Notes: a model not told the origin generated them from the sequence alone. Numbered from the stretch's first letter, positions 1 through 6,152 are shown. The stretch: DNA of 6,152 nucleotides from Alphaproteobacteria bacterium (GCA_016869335.1 VGEJ01000172.1:1-6152), one strand, 5' to 3'. Numbers and translations: made by a program.

Positions 1-2
1 CG

Positions 3-614
3 GCCGCGCGCACGCACTATCTGCCCAATTTCGTCGATGCGCGGCCAGCGGCACCGCTGGCGCGTCAGGCGCTCGGCTGCCCCGAGACAGCGCCACTCCT
101 TCTCGCGCTCGGCCGCCTCCACGCCAACAAGGCCTTCGATGTCCTGCTGCGGGCGCTGGTGGCCCTTCCCGGAGCGCATCTCTGCATTGCCGGCGAGGGT
201 CCGGAGCGCACCACCCTGACCGCGCTCGCCCGCACGCTCGGCGTCGCCGACCGCACCGGTTTTCTCGGCTGGCGCGATGATGCGCCCGCGCTCCTGGCAA
301 CGGCCGACGTGCTGGTCTGCCCCTCGCGCCGCGAGCCCCTCGGCAATGTCGTGATCGAAGCCTGGGCGCACGGTTGCCCGGTGGTCGCAGCCGCGGCTGC
401 CGGACCGGCGGGGTTGATCCGCGATGACGCCAGCGGGCTGCTGGTTCCGGTCGAGGACGTTGCGGCGCTCGCCGCCGCCATCACTCGCGCCCTGGCCGAT
501 GCCGGCCTGCGGCGGCGGCTGATCGCCGGCGGACGCGCCGCGCACGCCGCCGATTTCACCGAGGAGGCCGTGGTGCGACGTTACTTGGAGTTCTTTGGGC
601 GGATCGCGGCATGA
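3..614 (+). CDS. Glycosyltransferase, GT4-like (group 1), C-terminal part only
   Basis: The reading frame is open from the left edge and ends at TGA 612-614, giving 203 visible codons; the N-terminal acceptor-binding half lies outside the window. The visible part is the C-terminal nucleotide-sugar-binding Rossmann domain of a GT-B fold enzyme. It begins with LPNFVDA and then the LLALGRLHANKAFDVLLRAL strand-helix typical of family GT4. Next come IAGEGPE, the FLGWRDD segment, and SRREPLGNVVIEAW, which contains the E-x7-E signature (Glu codons at 333 and 357) that contacts the donor sugar nucleotide. The GLLVPVEDVAALAAAI segment closes the domain. By family knowledge it transfers a sugar from an activated donor, probably to a cell-surface glycan such as lipopolysaccharide core; donor and acceptor cannot be told from this half. 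An ATG at 159 is internal to the conserved domain and is not the start. The stop overlaps the next gene's ATG. Confidence 0.9.
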   Translation, partial: AARTHYLPNFVDARPAAPLARQALGCPETAPLLLALGRLHANKAFDVLLRALVALPGAHLCIAGEGPERTTLTALARTLGVADRTGFLGWRDDAPALLATADVLVCPSRREPLGNVVIEAWAHGCPVVAAAAAGPAGLIRDDASGLLVPVEDVAALAAAITRALADAGLRRRLIAGGRAAHAADFTEEAVVRRYLEFFGRIAA

Positions 615-1984
615 GCGCCTTCGATCTGATCGTGCGGGGCGGGACGTGCGTCAGCCACGACGGCATCGGTCCGGCCGACATCGCCGTCCGGGATGGGCGG
701 ATCGCCGGTATCGGCGACTACGGACGCGCCAGCGCCGCGACCGTGATCGATGCCGTCGGCCTGCACCTCCTGCCCGGCGCTATCGACACACAAGTGCACT
801 TCCGCGAGCCCGGCGGTGAGCCCAAGGAGGACCTCGAAAGCGGCAGCCGGGCGGCGGTGCTGGGCGGCATCACCGCGGTCTTCGAGATGCCGAACACGAC
901 GCCGCCGACCACGACGCCGGCCGCGCTCGCCGACAAGCTTGCCCGCGCCCGCGGCCGAATGTGGTGCGAGCACGCCTTCTTCGTCGGCGCGACCCCGGGC
1001 AACATCGTCGAGCTCGCGGCGCTGGAGCGGTTGCCGGGCTGCTGCGGCGTCAAGCTGTTCATGGGCTCCTCCACCGGCGATCTGCTGGTGTCCGGCGATG
1101 CCGAGGTGGCGACGGTCCTGCGCTCGGGCACCCGGCGGATCGCGGTGCACGCCGAGGACGAGGACCGGTTGCGCGAACGGCGGCCGCTGGCGGTCGCCGC
1201 CGCCTATCCCGCCGCACACCTCGAGTGGCGCGACGAGGAGGCGGCGCTGCGCGCCACCCGGCGACTGGTGGCGCTCGCGCGGGTGGCGGGGCGACGCGTC
1301 CATGTCCTGCACGTCTCGTCGGCGGCGGAAATGGAGTACCTCGCGGCCTGGAAGGACATCGCAAGCGTCGAGGTCACGCCGCAGCACCTGACGCTGAGCG
1401 CACCCGAGTGCTACGCGGAACATGGAACATTCGCGCAGATGAATCCGCCGATTCGCGACGCCAGCCACCGTGACCGGCTGTGGCAGGGGGTGCGCGAGGG
1501 CGTCGTCGATGTGCTTGGCTCCGATCACGCGCCCCACACCCGCGCCGAGAAGGCGAAGCCCTATCCGAGCAGCCCTTCGGGCATGCCGGGTGTGCAGACG
1601 CTCCTGCCGCTCATGCTCGATCATGTCAACGCCGGGCGCCTGAGCCTTTTACGGCTGATGGACCTGGTGTGCGCCGGCCCGGCACGGCTGTTCGGGCTGA
1701 TCGGCAAGGGCCGGCTCGCGGTCGGCTACGACGCCGACATCACCGTAGTCGACCTGCGTGCCCGCCGCACCATCGCCGCCGCTTGGCTGGCCAGCCGCTG
1801 CGGCTGGAGCCCCTTCATCGACACCGCCGTCACCGGCTGGCCCACCGCCACCATCATTCGCGGCCAGGTGGTGATGCGGGAGGGCGAGGTGCTGGGCCAA
1901 GCGATCGGCCGGCCGCTGCGGTTCCAGGAAACGCTCGCGCCCTCCATTACCGGTCATGGTCGCGCCGCCGACAAGGGATGGTAA
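611..1984 (+). CDS. Dihydroorotase-family cyclic amidohydrolase
   Basis: This 457-residue protein is a full-length member of the dihydroorotase/allantoinase/hydantoinase group (COG0044). These enzymes hydrolyse or close cyclic amide rings at a metal centre in a TIM barrel. Visible landmarks are an N-terminal beta-sandwich start (LIVRGGTCVS), the metal motif DTQVHFREPG (59-68), MPNT (93-96), VKLFMGSSTG (147-156, Lys148 where many relatives have a carboxylated lysine), VHAEDE (His180), LHVSS (His234), MNPPIR (277-282) and LGSDHAPHT (Asp305). The C-terminal GYDADITVVD strand is also present. Gln61 stands where most relatives have the first His of HxH. From memory, the protein resembles a clade annotated as dihydroorotase in alphaproteobacteria. 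No aspartate carbamoyltransferase gene adjoins it, so a role in pyrimidine synthesis is plausible but not shown; another cyclic amide is possible. The start at 611 overlaps the glycosyltransferase stop (ATGA), with GGGCGGA at 598-604 as a weak ribosome site. Confidence 0.88.
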   Translation: MSAFDLIVRGGTCVSHDGIGPADIAVRDGRIAGIGDYGRASAATVIDAVGLHLLPGAIDTQVHFREPGGEPKEDLESGSRAAVLGGITAVFEMPNTTPPTTTPAALADKLARARGRMWCEHAFFVGATPGNIVELAALERLPGCCGVKLFMGSSTGDLLVSGDAEVATVLRSGTRRIAVHAEDEDRLRERRPLAVAAAYPAAHLEWRDEEAALRATRRLVALARVAGRRVHVLHVSSAAEMEYLAAWKDIASVEVTPQHLTLSAPECYAEHGTFAQMNPPIRDASHRDRLWQGVREGVVDVLGSDHAPHTRAEKAKPYPSSPSGMPGVQTLLPLMLDHVNAGRLSLLRLMDLVCAGPARLFGLIGKGRLAVGYDADITVVDLRARRTIAAAWLASRCGWSPFIDTAVTGWPTATIIRGQVVMREGEVLGQAIGRPLRFQETLAPSITGHGRAADKGW

Positions 1985-1998
1985 ACTGGTCGTACAAT
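1968..1998 (+). promoter_or_regulatory. Weak candidate promoter for the cyclase gene
   Basis: TACAAT at 1993-1998 matches five of six bases of a sigma-70 -10 box, in an AT-richer patch just after the dihydroorotase-like stop. The nearest -35 candidate is CCGACA at 1968-1973 (four of six), but the spacer is 19 bases, longer than optimal. If it is used, transcription would begin near 2005, inside the hairpin at 2001-2027. This rests on consensus matching only, and alphaproteobacterial promoters in GC-rich DNA are poorly predicted this way. Confidence 0.2.
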
Positions 1999-2000
1999 AG

Positions 2001-2027
2001 GCTGGTGCCGGGCTTACCGGCACTAGC
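2001..2027 (+). other. Strong hairpin upstream of the cyclase ribosome site
   Basis: The left arm GCTGGTGCCGG (2001-2011) pairs with the right arm CCGGCACTAGC (2017-2027). This gives an 11-bp stem with one G-U pair (2004/2024) and a five-base loop, GCTTA. No run of T follows, so it is not a standard intrinsic terminator, although it could still end or protect the upstream transcript. It lies six bases before the GAGGAG ribosome-binding site of the cyclase gene, so it could equally be a leader structure or a protein-binding dyad. Confidence 0.5.
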
Positions 2028-2032
2028 AGCGC

Positions 2033-2038
2033 GAGGAG
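2033..2038 (+). promoter_or_regulatory. Ribosome-binding site of the cyclase gene
   Basis: GAGGAG is the only good Shine-Dalgarno match before the cyclase. It sits 13 bases before the ATG at 2052 and 16 before the second ATG at 2055. That is longer than the usual 5-9 bases, so initiation may be inefficient or aided by structure. The first ATG is preferred because it is closer. Confidence 0.45.
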
Positions 2039-2051
2039 CGCCGTACCGCCG

Positions 2052-4271
2052 ATGATGCGGCTGAAGCGATCGCTTCACCTCTTGGTGCCACTCGTCATGC
2101 TGGCGCTGGCGTTGGTCGGCCGGACTTCGGTCCCGGCCTTCGAAGAGGCCCAGCTCAAGGTCTTCGACGTCTTTCAGCGGCTCCACCCCCGGGCCTACGA
2201 GGCGGCGCCGGTCAAAATCATCGACCTCGACGACGAGACGCTGTCGCGGAAGGGCCAGTGGCCGTGGCCGCGCACCTACATGGCCGACCTCCTGGCGCGC
2301 CTGTTCAACGCCGGCGCCGCGGCGGTGGTGTTCGACGTCGTGTTCGCCGAGCCCGACCGCACCTCGCCCAAGCAGATCCTGCCACTGTGGCCCGAGATCC
2401 CGGCCACCGAGGCGCTGCGCCAGGCGACCGACCAGTTGCCCGATCACGATGCGGTATTCGCCGAGGTGATCGCTCAGGTCCCGGTGGTGACCGGGTTCGT
2501 GCTGACCGATGGCGAGATCGGGCAGGCCCCCGAACTCAAGGGCTCCTTCGCGTTTGCGGGCGATGATCCGCTCGCCTACCTGCCGCGCTACTCGGGCACG
2601 GTGACGTCGCTGCCGGCGCTGGAGGCCGCGGCGACCGGCAACGGCAGTTTCAACCTCATCCCGGAGGCGGATGGGATCATCCGCCGCGTCCCGTTGCTGG
2701 TGCGCCGCAACGAGCAGATGTACCCATCGCTCGCGCTCGAGGCGCTCCGCGTGGTCCAGGGCGCGCGCACCTTCGTGATCAAATCGTCCGGCGCGAACCA
2801 GGAGGCGGCGTTCGGCGCCCACACCGGAATCAACCACATCAAGGTCGGCCGCATCGAGGTGCCGACCGACAGTTTCGGGCGGCTGTGGGTCCACTTCACC
2901 GAGTACCGGCCCGAACGTTACATCCCGGCGTGGCAAGTATTCGCCGACGATTTCGATCCCGCCTTGGTCGAGGGCCAAATCCTCCTCTTGGGGACAAGCG
3001 CGGCAGGCCTCAAGGACTTGCGTTCGACGCCTCTCAATCCGGCTTCGAGCGGCGTCGAGGTGCACGCGCAGGCGATCGAGCAGATGCTGATCGAGTACTA
3101 CATCGAACGGCCGGACTGGGCCGACGGCGCCGAGATCGTCTATCTGCTCGTGCTCGGCGGCGGACTGATCCTGCTGTTGCGGCGATTTGGGGCGCTGACG
3201 TGCGCGCTGCTCGGTGCCGGTGGCATCGGCACCGCTATCGCTGCGTCTTGGTACAGCTTCACCGAGCTCCGCTGGCTGCTCGACCCGGTGTTCCCCTCGC
3301 TCGCGGTGCTCCTCATCTATCTCGCCGGCTCGCTGATCAACTACCTGCGCAGCGAGGCCGAGCGGCGCCAGGTGCGCGGCGCCTTCAGCCGCTACATGTC
3401 GCCCGATCTGGTCAAGCAGCTCGCGGCCGACCCGAGCAAGCTGGTGTTGGGTGGCGAGATGCGCACGATGACGCTCCTCTTCTCCGACATCCGCGGCTTC
3501 ACCACCATCTCGGAGATGTTCAAAGGCGACCCCAAGGGCCTCACGGGCCTGATCAACCGTTTCCTGACGCCGATGACGGACATGATCCTGAGCCAGCGCG
3601 GGACCATCGACAAGTACATGGGCGATGCGATCATGGCCTTCTGGAACGCGCCGCTCGACGATCCTGACCACGCTCGGAACGGCTGCCGCGCGGCGCTCAA
3701 CATGTTCGGGGCGCTCGAATCGCTCAACGCGACCATCAAGGCCGAACGCGAGGCGGCCGGGCTGTCATACTACCCGCTCAACATCGGCATCGGCCTCAAC
3801 ACCGGCGAGTGCTGTGTCGGCAACATGGGATCGAACCAGCGTTTCGACTACTCGGTCCTCGGCGATCCGGTGAACCTCGCCTCCCGTCTCGAGGGACAGT
3901 CGAAGAACTACGGCGTCGGCATCGTCATCGGCGAGGAGACGTTCAAGCGTGTGCCCGAGCTGGCAGCGATCGAGCTCGACCTCATCGCCGTGAAGGGCAA
4001 GCGCGAGGGCGTCCACATCTTCGCGCTGCTCGGGGATGAGCAGATGCGGGCGAGCAACCGGTTCACCGTGCTGGCGGCGCGCCACGGCGACATGCTGGCC
4101 GCCTACCGCGGGCGAGAGTTCGCGAAGGCGCGGGAGCTGGTGAAGGAGTGCCGCGCGCTCGATGGCACGCTGACCACGCTCTACGATCTCTACGACGAGC
4201 GCGTGGAAACCTACCTCGCCGATCCGCCGCCGCCGGACTGGGACGGCGTCTTCGTCGCCACCTCGAAATAG
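2052..4271 (+). CDS. CHASE2-domain membrane adenylate cyclase (class III)
   Basis: This 739-residue sensor is predicted to make cAMP from ATP. A first membrane helix (about 7-23) leads to a periplasmic CHASE2 domain (about 29-345). The domain shows VKIIDLDDETL, the QWPWPR segment, AAVVFDVVFAE and the closing VLLLGTSAAGLKDLR-to-GVEVHAQ block (LLGTSAAGLKDLR at 312-324). Three more helices follow (about 360-377, 379-398, 411-432), then a short linker and the cytoplasmic cyclase domain (about 470-660). Its active-site residues are all present: metal-binding Asp479 (FSDIRGF) and Asp525 (KYMGDA), adenine-selecting Lys521 and Asp605 (LGDPVN), plus Asn608 and Arg612 for the ribose and transition state. 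Lys with Asp indicates ATP rather than GTP. A helical tail of about 80 residues ends in PPPPDWDG, which I recall from other proteobacterial cyclases. The CHASE2 ligand is unknown. The gene is flanked by noncoding gaps with hairpins, so it is probably transcribed alone. Confidence 0.94.
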   Translation: MMRLKRSLHLLVPLVMLALALVGRTSVPAFEEAQLKVFDVFQRLHPRAYEAAPVKIIDLDDETLSRKGQWPWPRTYMADLLARLFNAGAAAVVFDVVFAEPDRTSPKQILPLWPEIPATEALRQATDQLPDHDAVFAEVIAQVPVVTGFVLTDGEIGQAPELKGSFAFAGDDPLAYLPRYSGTVTSLPALEAAATGNGSFNLIPEADGIIRRVPLLVRRNEQMYPSLALEALRVVQGARTFVIKSSGANQEAAFGAHTGINHIKVGRIEVPTDSFGRLWVHFTEYRPERYIPAWQVFADDFDPALVEGQILLLGTSAAGLKDLRSTPLNPASSGVEVHAQAIEQMLIEYYIERPDWADGAEIVYLLVLGGGLILLLRRFGALTCALLGAGGIGTAIAASWYSFTELRWLLDPVFPSLAVLLIYLAGSLINYLRSEAERRQVRGAFSRYMSPDLVKQLAADPSKLVLGGEMRTMTLLFSDIRGFTTISEMFKGDPKGLTGLINRFLTPMTDMILSQRGTIDKYMGDAIMAFWNAPLDDPDHARNGCRAALNMFGALESLNATIKAEREAAGLSYYPLNIGIGLNTGECCVGNMGSNQRFDYSVLGDPVNLASRLEGQSKNYGVGIVIGEETFKRVPELAAIELDLIAVKGKREGVHIFALLGDEQMRASNRFTVLAARHGDMLAAYRGREFAKARELVKECRALDGTLTTLYDLYDERVETYLADPPPPDWDGVFVATSK
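2062..2077. repeat. 16-bp perfect palindrome over cyclase codons 4-9
   Basis: TGAAGCGATCGCTTCA reads the same on both strands, with its centre between 2069 and 2070. It starts ten bases after the A of the cyclase ATG and encodes parts of Leu4 to His9. It could be a binding site for a dimeric regulator, a hairpin affecting initiation, or chance. It has no central spacer, so as RNA it would fold only with a few central bases unpaired. Confidence 0.6.
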
Positions 4272-4295
4272 CCCGTCACGATCGTTTGACCGGGC
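4271..4295 (+). terminator. Possible terminator hairpin after the cyclase gene
   Basis: GCCCGTCA (4271-4278) pairs with TGACCGGGC (4287-4295), with one bulged C on the right arm and an eight-base loop (CGATCGTT). The stem begins on the last base of the cyclase stop codon. No T run follows, so this is at best a non-canonical terminator or a 3'-end protecting structure. Confidence 0.3.
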
Positions 4296-4298
4296 GGG

Positions 4299-4320
4299 CG
4301 CCGCGTTCCGCGCTGCGGCG
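4299..4320 (+). terminator. Second GC-only hairpin in the cyclase 3' region
   Basis: CGCCGC (4299-4304) pairs perfectly with GCGGCG (4315-4320), leaving a ten-base interior that can close by one further G-U pair. There is no T run after it. With the hairpin at 4271-4295 it may form a tandem 3' end, but six-base GC stems are common by chance in DNA of this composition. Confidence 0.18.
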
Positions 4321-4327
4321 AAATGTG

Positions 4328-4333
4328 TATGAT
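4328..4333 (+). promoter_or_regulatory. Candidate -10 box for the binding-protein gene
   Basis: TATGAT matches five of six bases of the sigma-70 -10 consensus and lies in the only AT-rich patch of this gap (4321-4333). No convincing -35 element sits 16-18 bases upstream; TTGACC at 4286-4291 is too far away. Transcription from here would start near 4340 and give a leader of about 55 bases that includes the inverted repeat at 4345-4363. Confidence 0.25.
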
Positions 4334-4344
4334 GCCGACCTGCA

Positions 4345-4363
4345 CGACCGCGGGTCGCGGTCG
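4345..4363. repeat. 8-bp perfect inverted repeat in the binding-protein leader
   Basis: CGACCGCG (4345-4352) and CGCGGTCG (4356-4363) are exact reverse complements separated by GGT. The element lies between the possible -10 box and the ribosome-binding site of the transporter gene. It could be an operator for a dimeric regulator or a leader hairpin. It is GC-rich, as is the surrounding DNA. Confidence 0.45.
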
Positions 4364-4383
4364 ATCGCGTGGCACGAGATTCA

Positions 4384-4390
4384 GGGAGGG
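4384..4390 (+). promoter_or_regulatory. Ribosome-binding site that fixes the GTG start at 4395
   Basis: GGGAGGG lies four bases before GTG 4395-4397 and is the best Shine-Dalgarno match in this gap. No comparable purine-rich site precedes the in-frame ATG at 4323, which favours the GTG as the true start. Confidence 0.7.
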
Positions 4391-4394
4391 ACGG

Positions 4395-6092
4395 GTGTCA
4401 GTCAAGAAACCAGTTCAGCTTCACCCCTACGTGCACCAGGCCATCGCACAGGTGAAGCGCGGCGAGTTGGGCCGGCGCGAGTTCCTGCGCACGGCGACGC
4501 GGCTGGGGCTGTCGGCGGTGGCAGCCTACACGATGCTCGGGGCCGTCGGCGGCGCGCGGATCGTGCCGCAGGCGCGGGCCGAGGGGACGCCCAAGAAGGG
4601 CGGCAATCTCCGGGTCTCGATGAACGTCATGGAGAGCGCCGACCCGGCACGCTACGACTGGTCGCAAAAGAGCAATCTGGCGCGTCACGTGACCGAGCCG
4701 CTGGTCCAGATCGGACAGGACGGCATCGCCCGCCCCCATCTGCTCGAGCGTTGGGCAGCATCGGACGACCTGAAGACCTGGACCCTGAATCTGCGTCCCG
4801 GCATCAAGTGGTCGAACGGCGATGACTTCACCGCGGCGGACGTCGCCTTCAACTTCAATCGCTGGCTCGACCCCAAGACGGGCTCGTCTAATCAGGGCCG
4901 CTTCGCCTCGATGACCACGAAGATCGACACGGGGCAGAAGGACGACAGCGGCAACGCGGTGTTATCGACCGTGGCCAGCGAGGGGGCGATCGAGGTGGCG
5001 GACGACCTTACCGTCCGACTCCACCTCAATACGCCCGACTTGGCTGTTCCCGAGAGCCTCGCCGACTATCCCGCCCTCATCGTGCACCGCCGGTTCGAGG
5101 AGGAGGGCGGCGATCTGACCAAGAACCCGGTCGGAACCGGTCCGTTCACGCTCAAGGAGTTCGCCGTCGGACAGAAGGCGATCCTGGTCAGGCGACCGGA
5201 TCCTTATTGGGGCGGCGATGTCTACCTCGATCAGATCACCTACATCGATCACGGCGACGACCCGGCCGCCGCGGTCGCCGCAATCGCCTCGGGGCAGGTG
5301 GACGCCCAGCATCAGTCTTCGATCGAGCAGGTCGATACCATTCGCGCCCTGCCCGGCATGAAGGTCTATGAAGCCATTACGGCACAGACCGGCGTCGCGC
5401 GCATGCGGGTCACGGAGCGGCCCTTCGACAACAAGCTGGTGCGCAAGGCGATCCAAGCGTGCATCGACCCGCAGCGCCTGCTCGAGGTCGTCTACCAGAA
5501 CCACGGGGCGGTCGGCGAGGACCACCACGTCGCGCCCATCCACCCGGAGTACTTCGCACTGCCCAAGCCAAAGCAGGACTACGACCTGGCGAAGAAGCAC
5601 CTGGCCGACGCGGGCTTCGGCGAGGGCCTTGACATCACCATCGACTGCGTCGCCAACCCGACCTGGGAGCAGAACACGTGCAAGGCGCTCGCGGAAATGG
5701 TGAAGCCGGCCGGCATCCGGCTGGCGGTCAACGTGATGCCGGGCGGGACCTACTGGGACCGTTGGCTCACGGCGCCGTTCGGTTTCACCTCCTGGGCGCA
5801 CCGGGCGCTCGGTGTTCAGGTGCTCAATCTCGCTTACCGCTCGGGCGTCGCGTGGAACGAGACCGGCTATGCCAACCCGGCGTTCGATGCGCTGCTCGAT
5901 GAAGCGGGAACGAAGATCGAAGCCGTGGAACGGCGCAAGGTCATGGAGAAGATCGAGGCGATGCTGCAGGACGACGCGATCATCTCGCAGGACTACTGGC
6001 GCTCGGTGTTCACGGCCGCGCACGAACGGGTGCGCGGGTTCTTCACCCAGGTCGCGCTCGAGCATCACTACACCAAGGTGTGGCTGGCGTGA
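4395..6092 (+). CDS. Tat-exported substrate-binding protein of a dipeptide/oligopeptide-type ABC transporter
   Basis: The protein is 565 residues long from the GTG at 4395, chosen for its strong ribosome site. The open frame runs back to an ATG at 4323, but those 24 extra residues look untranslated. The N-terminus has a twin-arginine signal GRREFLR (26-32), a hydrophobic stretch and a likely cleavage after QARA (about 62), so it folds in the cytoplasm and works in the periplasm. The rest is SBP family 5: ADPARYDW, DLKTWTLNLRPGIKWSNGDDF then TAADVAFNFNRW, the NPVGTGPFTLKEF block, PYWGG, and the FDNKLVRKAIQACIDPQRLL segment. Members bind di- or oligopeptides, but also opines, nickel or sugars, so the ligand is open. 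No lipobox Cys is visible. Permease and ATPase genes are not in the window; they would be expected just downstream. The unusually long n-region before the Tat motif is, as I recall, common in a rhizobial and rhodospirillal clade. Confidence 0.9.
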   Translation: MSVKKPVQLHPYVHQAIAQVKRGELGRREFLRTATRLGLSAVAAYTMLGAVGGARIVPQARAEGTPKKGGNLRVSMNVMESADPARYDWSQKSNLARHVTEPLVQIGQDGIARPHLLERWAASDDLKTWTLNLRPGIKWSNGDDFTAADVAFNFNRWLDPKTGSSNQGRFASMTTKIDTGQKDDSGNAVLSTVASEGAIEVADDLTVRLHLNTPDLAVPESLADYPALIVHRRFEEEGGDLTKNPVGTGPFTLKEFAVGQKAILVRRPDPYWGGDVYLDQITYIDHGDDPAAAVAAIASGQVDAQHQSSIEQVDTIRALPGMKVYEAITAQTGVARMRVTERPFDNKLVRKAIQACIDPQRLLEVVYQNHGAVGEDHHVAPIHPEYFALPKPKQDYDLAKKHLADAGFGEGLDITIDCVANPTWEQNTCKALAEMVKPAGIRLAVNVMPGGTYWDRWLTAPFGFTSWAHRALGVQVLNLAYRSGVAWNETGYANPAFDALLDEAGTKIEAVERRKVMEKIEAMLQDDAIISQDYWRSVFTAAHERVRGFFTQVALEHHYTKVWLA

Positions 6093-6095
6093 GCC

Positions 6096-6116
6096 CGCCG
6101 CGAGGCGATTGCGGCG
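6096..6116 (+). terminator. Weak GC hairpin after the binding-protein gene
   Basis: CGCCGC (6096-6101) pairs with GCGGCG (6111-6116) around a nine-base loop and is followed by only two T. A second GC-alternating stem can form between about 6120-6125 and 6138-6143. Neither has a U tract. The stretch 6093-6152 shows no gene start, and I see nothing else in it. Confidence 0.18.
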
Positions 6117-6152
6117 TTCGCGCGCGGCGTGCGAGGCGCGCGCTCTAGCGAG

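Noticed and set aside
159..614. ATG at 159 as the start of a short glycosyltransferase
   Set aside because: The frame is open to the left edge and the residues before 159 (LPNFVDA, LLALGRLHANKAFD) are conserved parts of the GT4 fold, so this is an internal methionine.
581..1624. Minus-strand open frame of 347 codons opposite the dihydroorotase-like gene
   Set aside because: It has no domain signature, its composition is Arg/His/Gly-rich, and the opposite strand holds a clear enzyme with conserved motifs along its full length.
1947..3671. Long minus-strand open frame of 574 codons opposite the cyclase gene
   Set aside because: Its product is a low-complexity mix rich in Arg, His, Asp and Glu with no recognisable domain, as expected from the antisense of a high-GC gene. 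The + strand frame here encodes a complete CHASE2-cyclase.
4286..4291. TTGACC as a -35 box for the binding-protein gene
   Set aside because: It is 36 bases before the TATGAT box, far beyond a workable spacer, and it forms part of the hairpin after the cyclase gene.
4378..4382. GATTC, a GANTC site of the CcrM type, next to the transporter ribosome site
   Set aside because: Other GANTC sites occur inside coding regions of this window (for example near 1450 and 2826), so one site before a start is not evidence of methylation control.
4962..6068. Minus-strand open frame of 368 codons opposite the binding-protein gene
   Set aside because: It is an antisense artefact of GC-rich codon use, and no family resemblance is visible.
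6119..6143. Alternating GC tract at the right edge as a special element
   Set aside because: GC alternation is common in this composition, the pairing register is ambiguous, and the window ends a few bases later.

Overview
The window is GC-rich, tightly packed DNA in which every gene reads on the + strand. It carries one partial and three complete protein genes. The gene types, the very high G+C at third codon positions and the style of the proteins suggest an alphaproteobacterium, probably of the Rhodospirillales or a related group. They include a periplasmic CHASE2-type adenylate cyclase, a Tat-exported dipeptide-type binding protein, and a dihydroorotase-like protein of a clade I remember mainly from alphaproteobacteria. 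The taxonomic call is inference from recalled family resemblance, not from a search.

Layout: (1) positions 3-614 are the C-terminal half of a GT4-type glycosyltransferase whose start lies before the window. (2) A dihydroorotase-family amidohydrolase (611-1984) overlaps it by four bases (ATGA), so the two are probably co-transcribed and translationally coupled. (3) A 67-base gap holds a strong hairpin. (4) A complete membrane-bound class III adenylate cyclase (2052-4271) follows, with an intact catalytic set and a 16-bp perfect palindrome over its first codons. (5) A 123-base gap holds terminator-like hairpins, a possible -10 box and an 8-bp inverted repeat. (6) The last gene is an extracytoplasmic solute-binding protein of an oligopeptide/dipeptide-type ABC transporter (best start GTG at 4395, end 6092). 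(7) The final 60 bases are GC-rich and noncoding as far as can be seen.

The genes do not form one obvious pathway. The first two look like an operon, perhaps the tail of a cell-surface glycan cluster. The cyclase and the binding protein look like separate transcription units. The cyclase is predicted to sense something in the periplasm and make cAMP in the cytoplasm. The binding protein probably begins a transporter operon whose permease and ATPase genes would lie beyond the right edge.

I see no sign of a new defence system, mobile element, CRISPR array or RNA gene. The points most worth a second look are the paired dyad symmetries around the cyclase start, the Gln in place of the usual first metal-binding His in the dihydroorotase-like protein, and the inverted repeat in the binding-protein leader.
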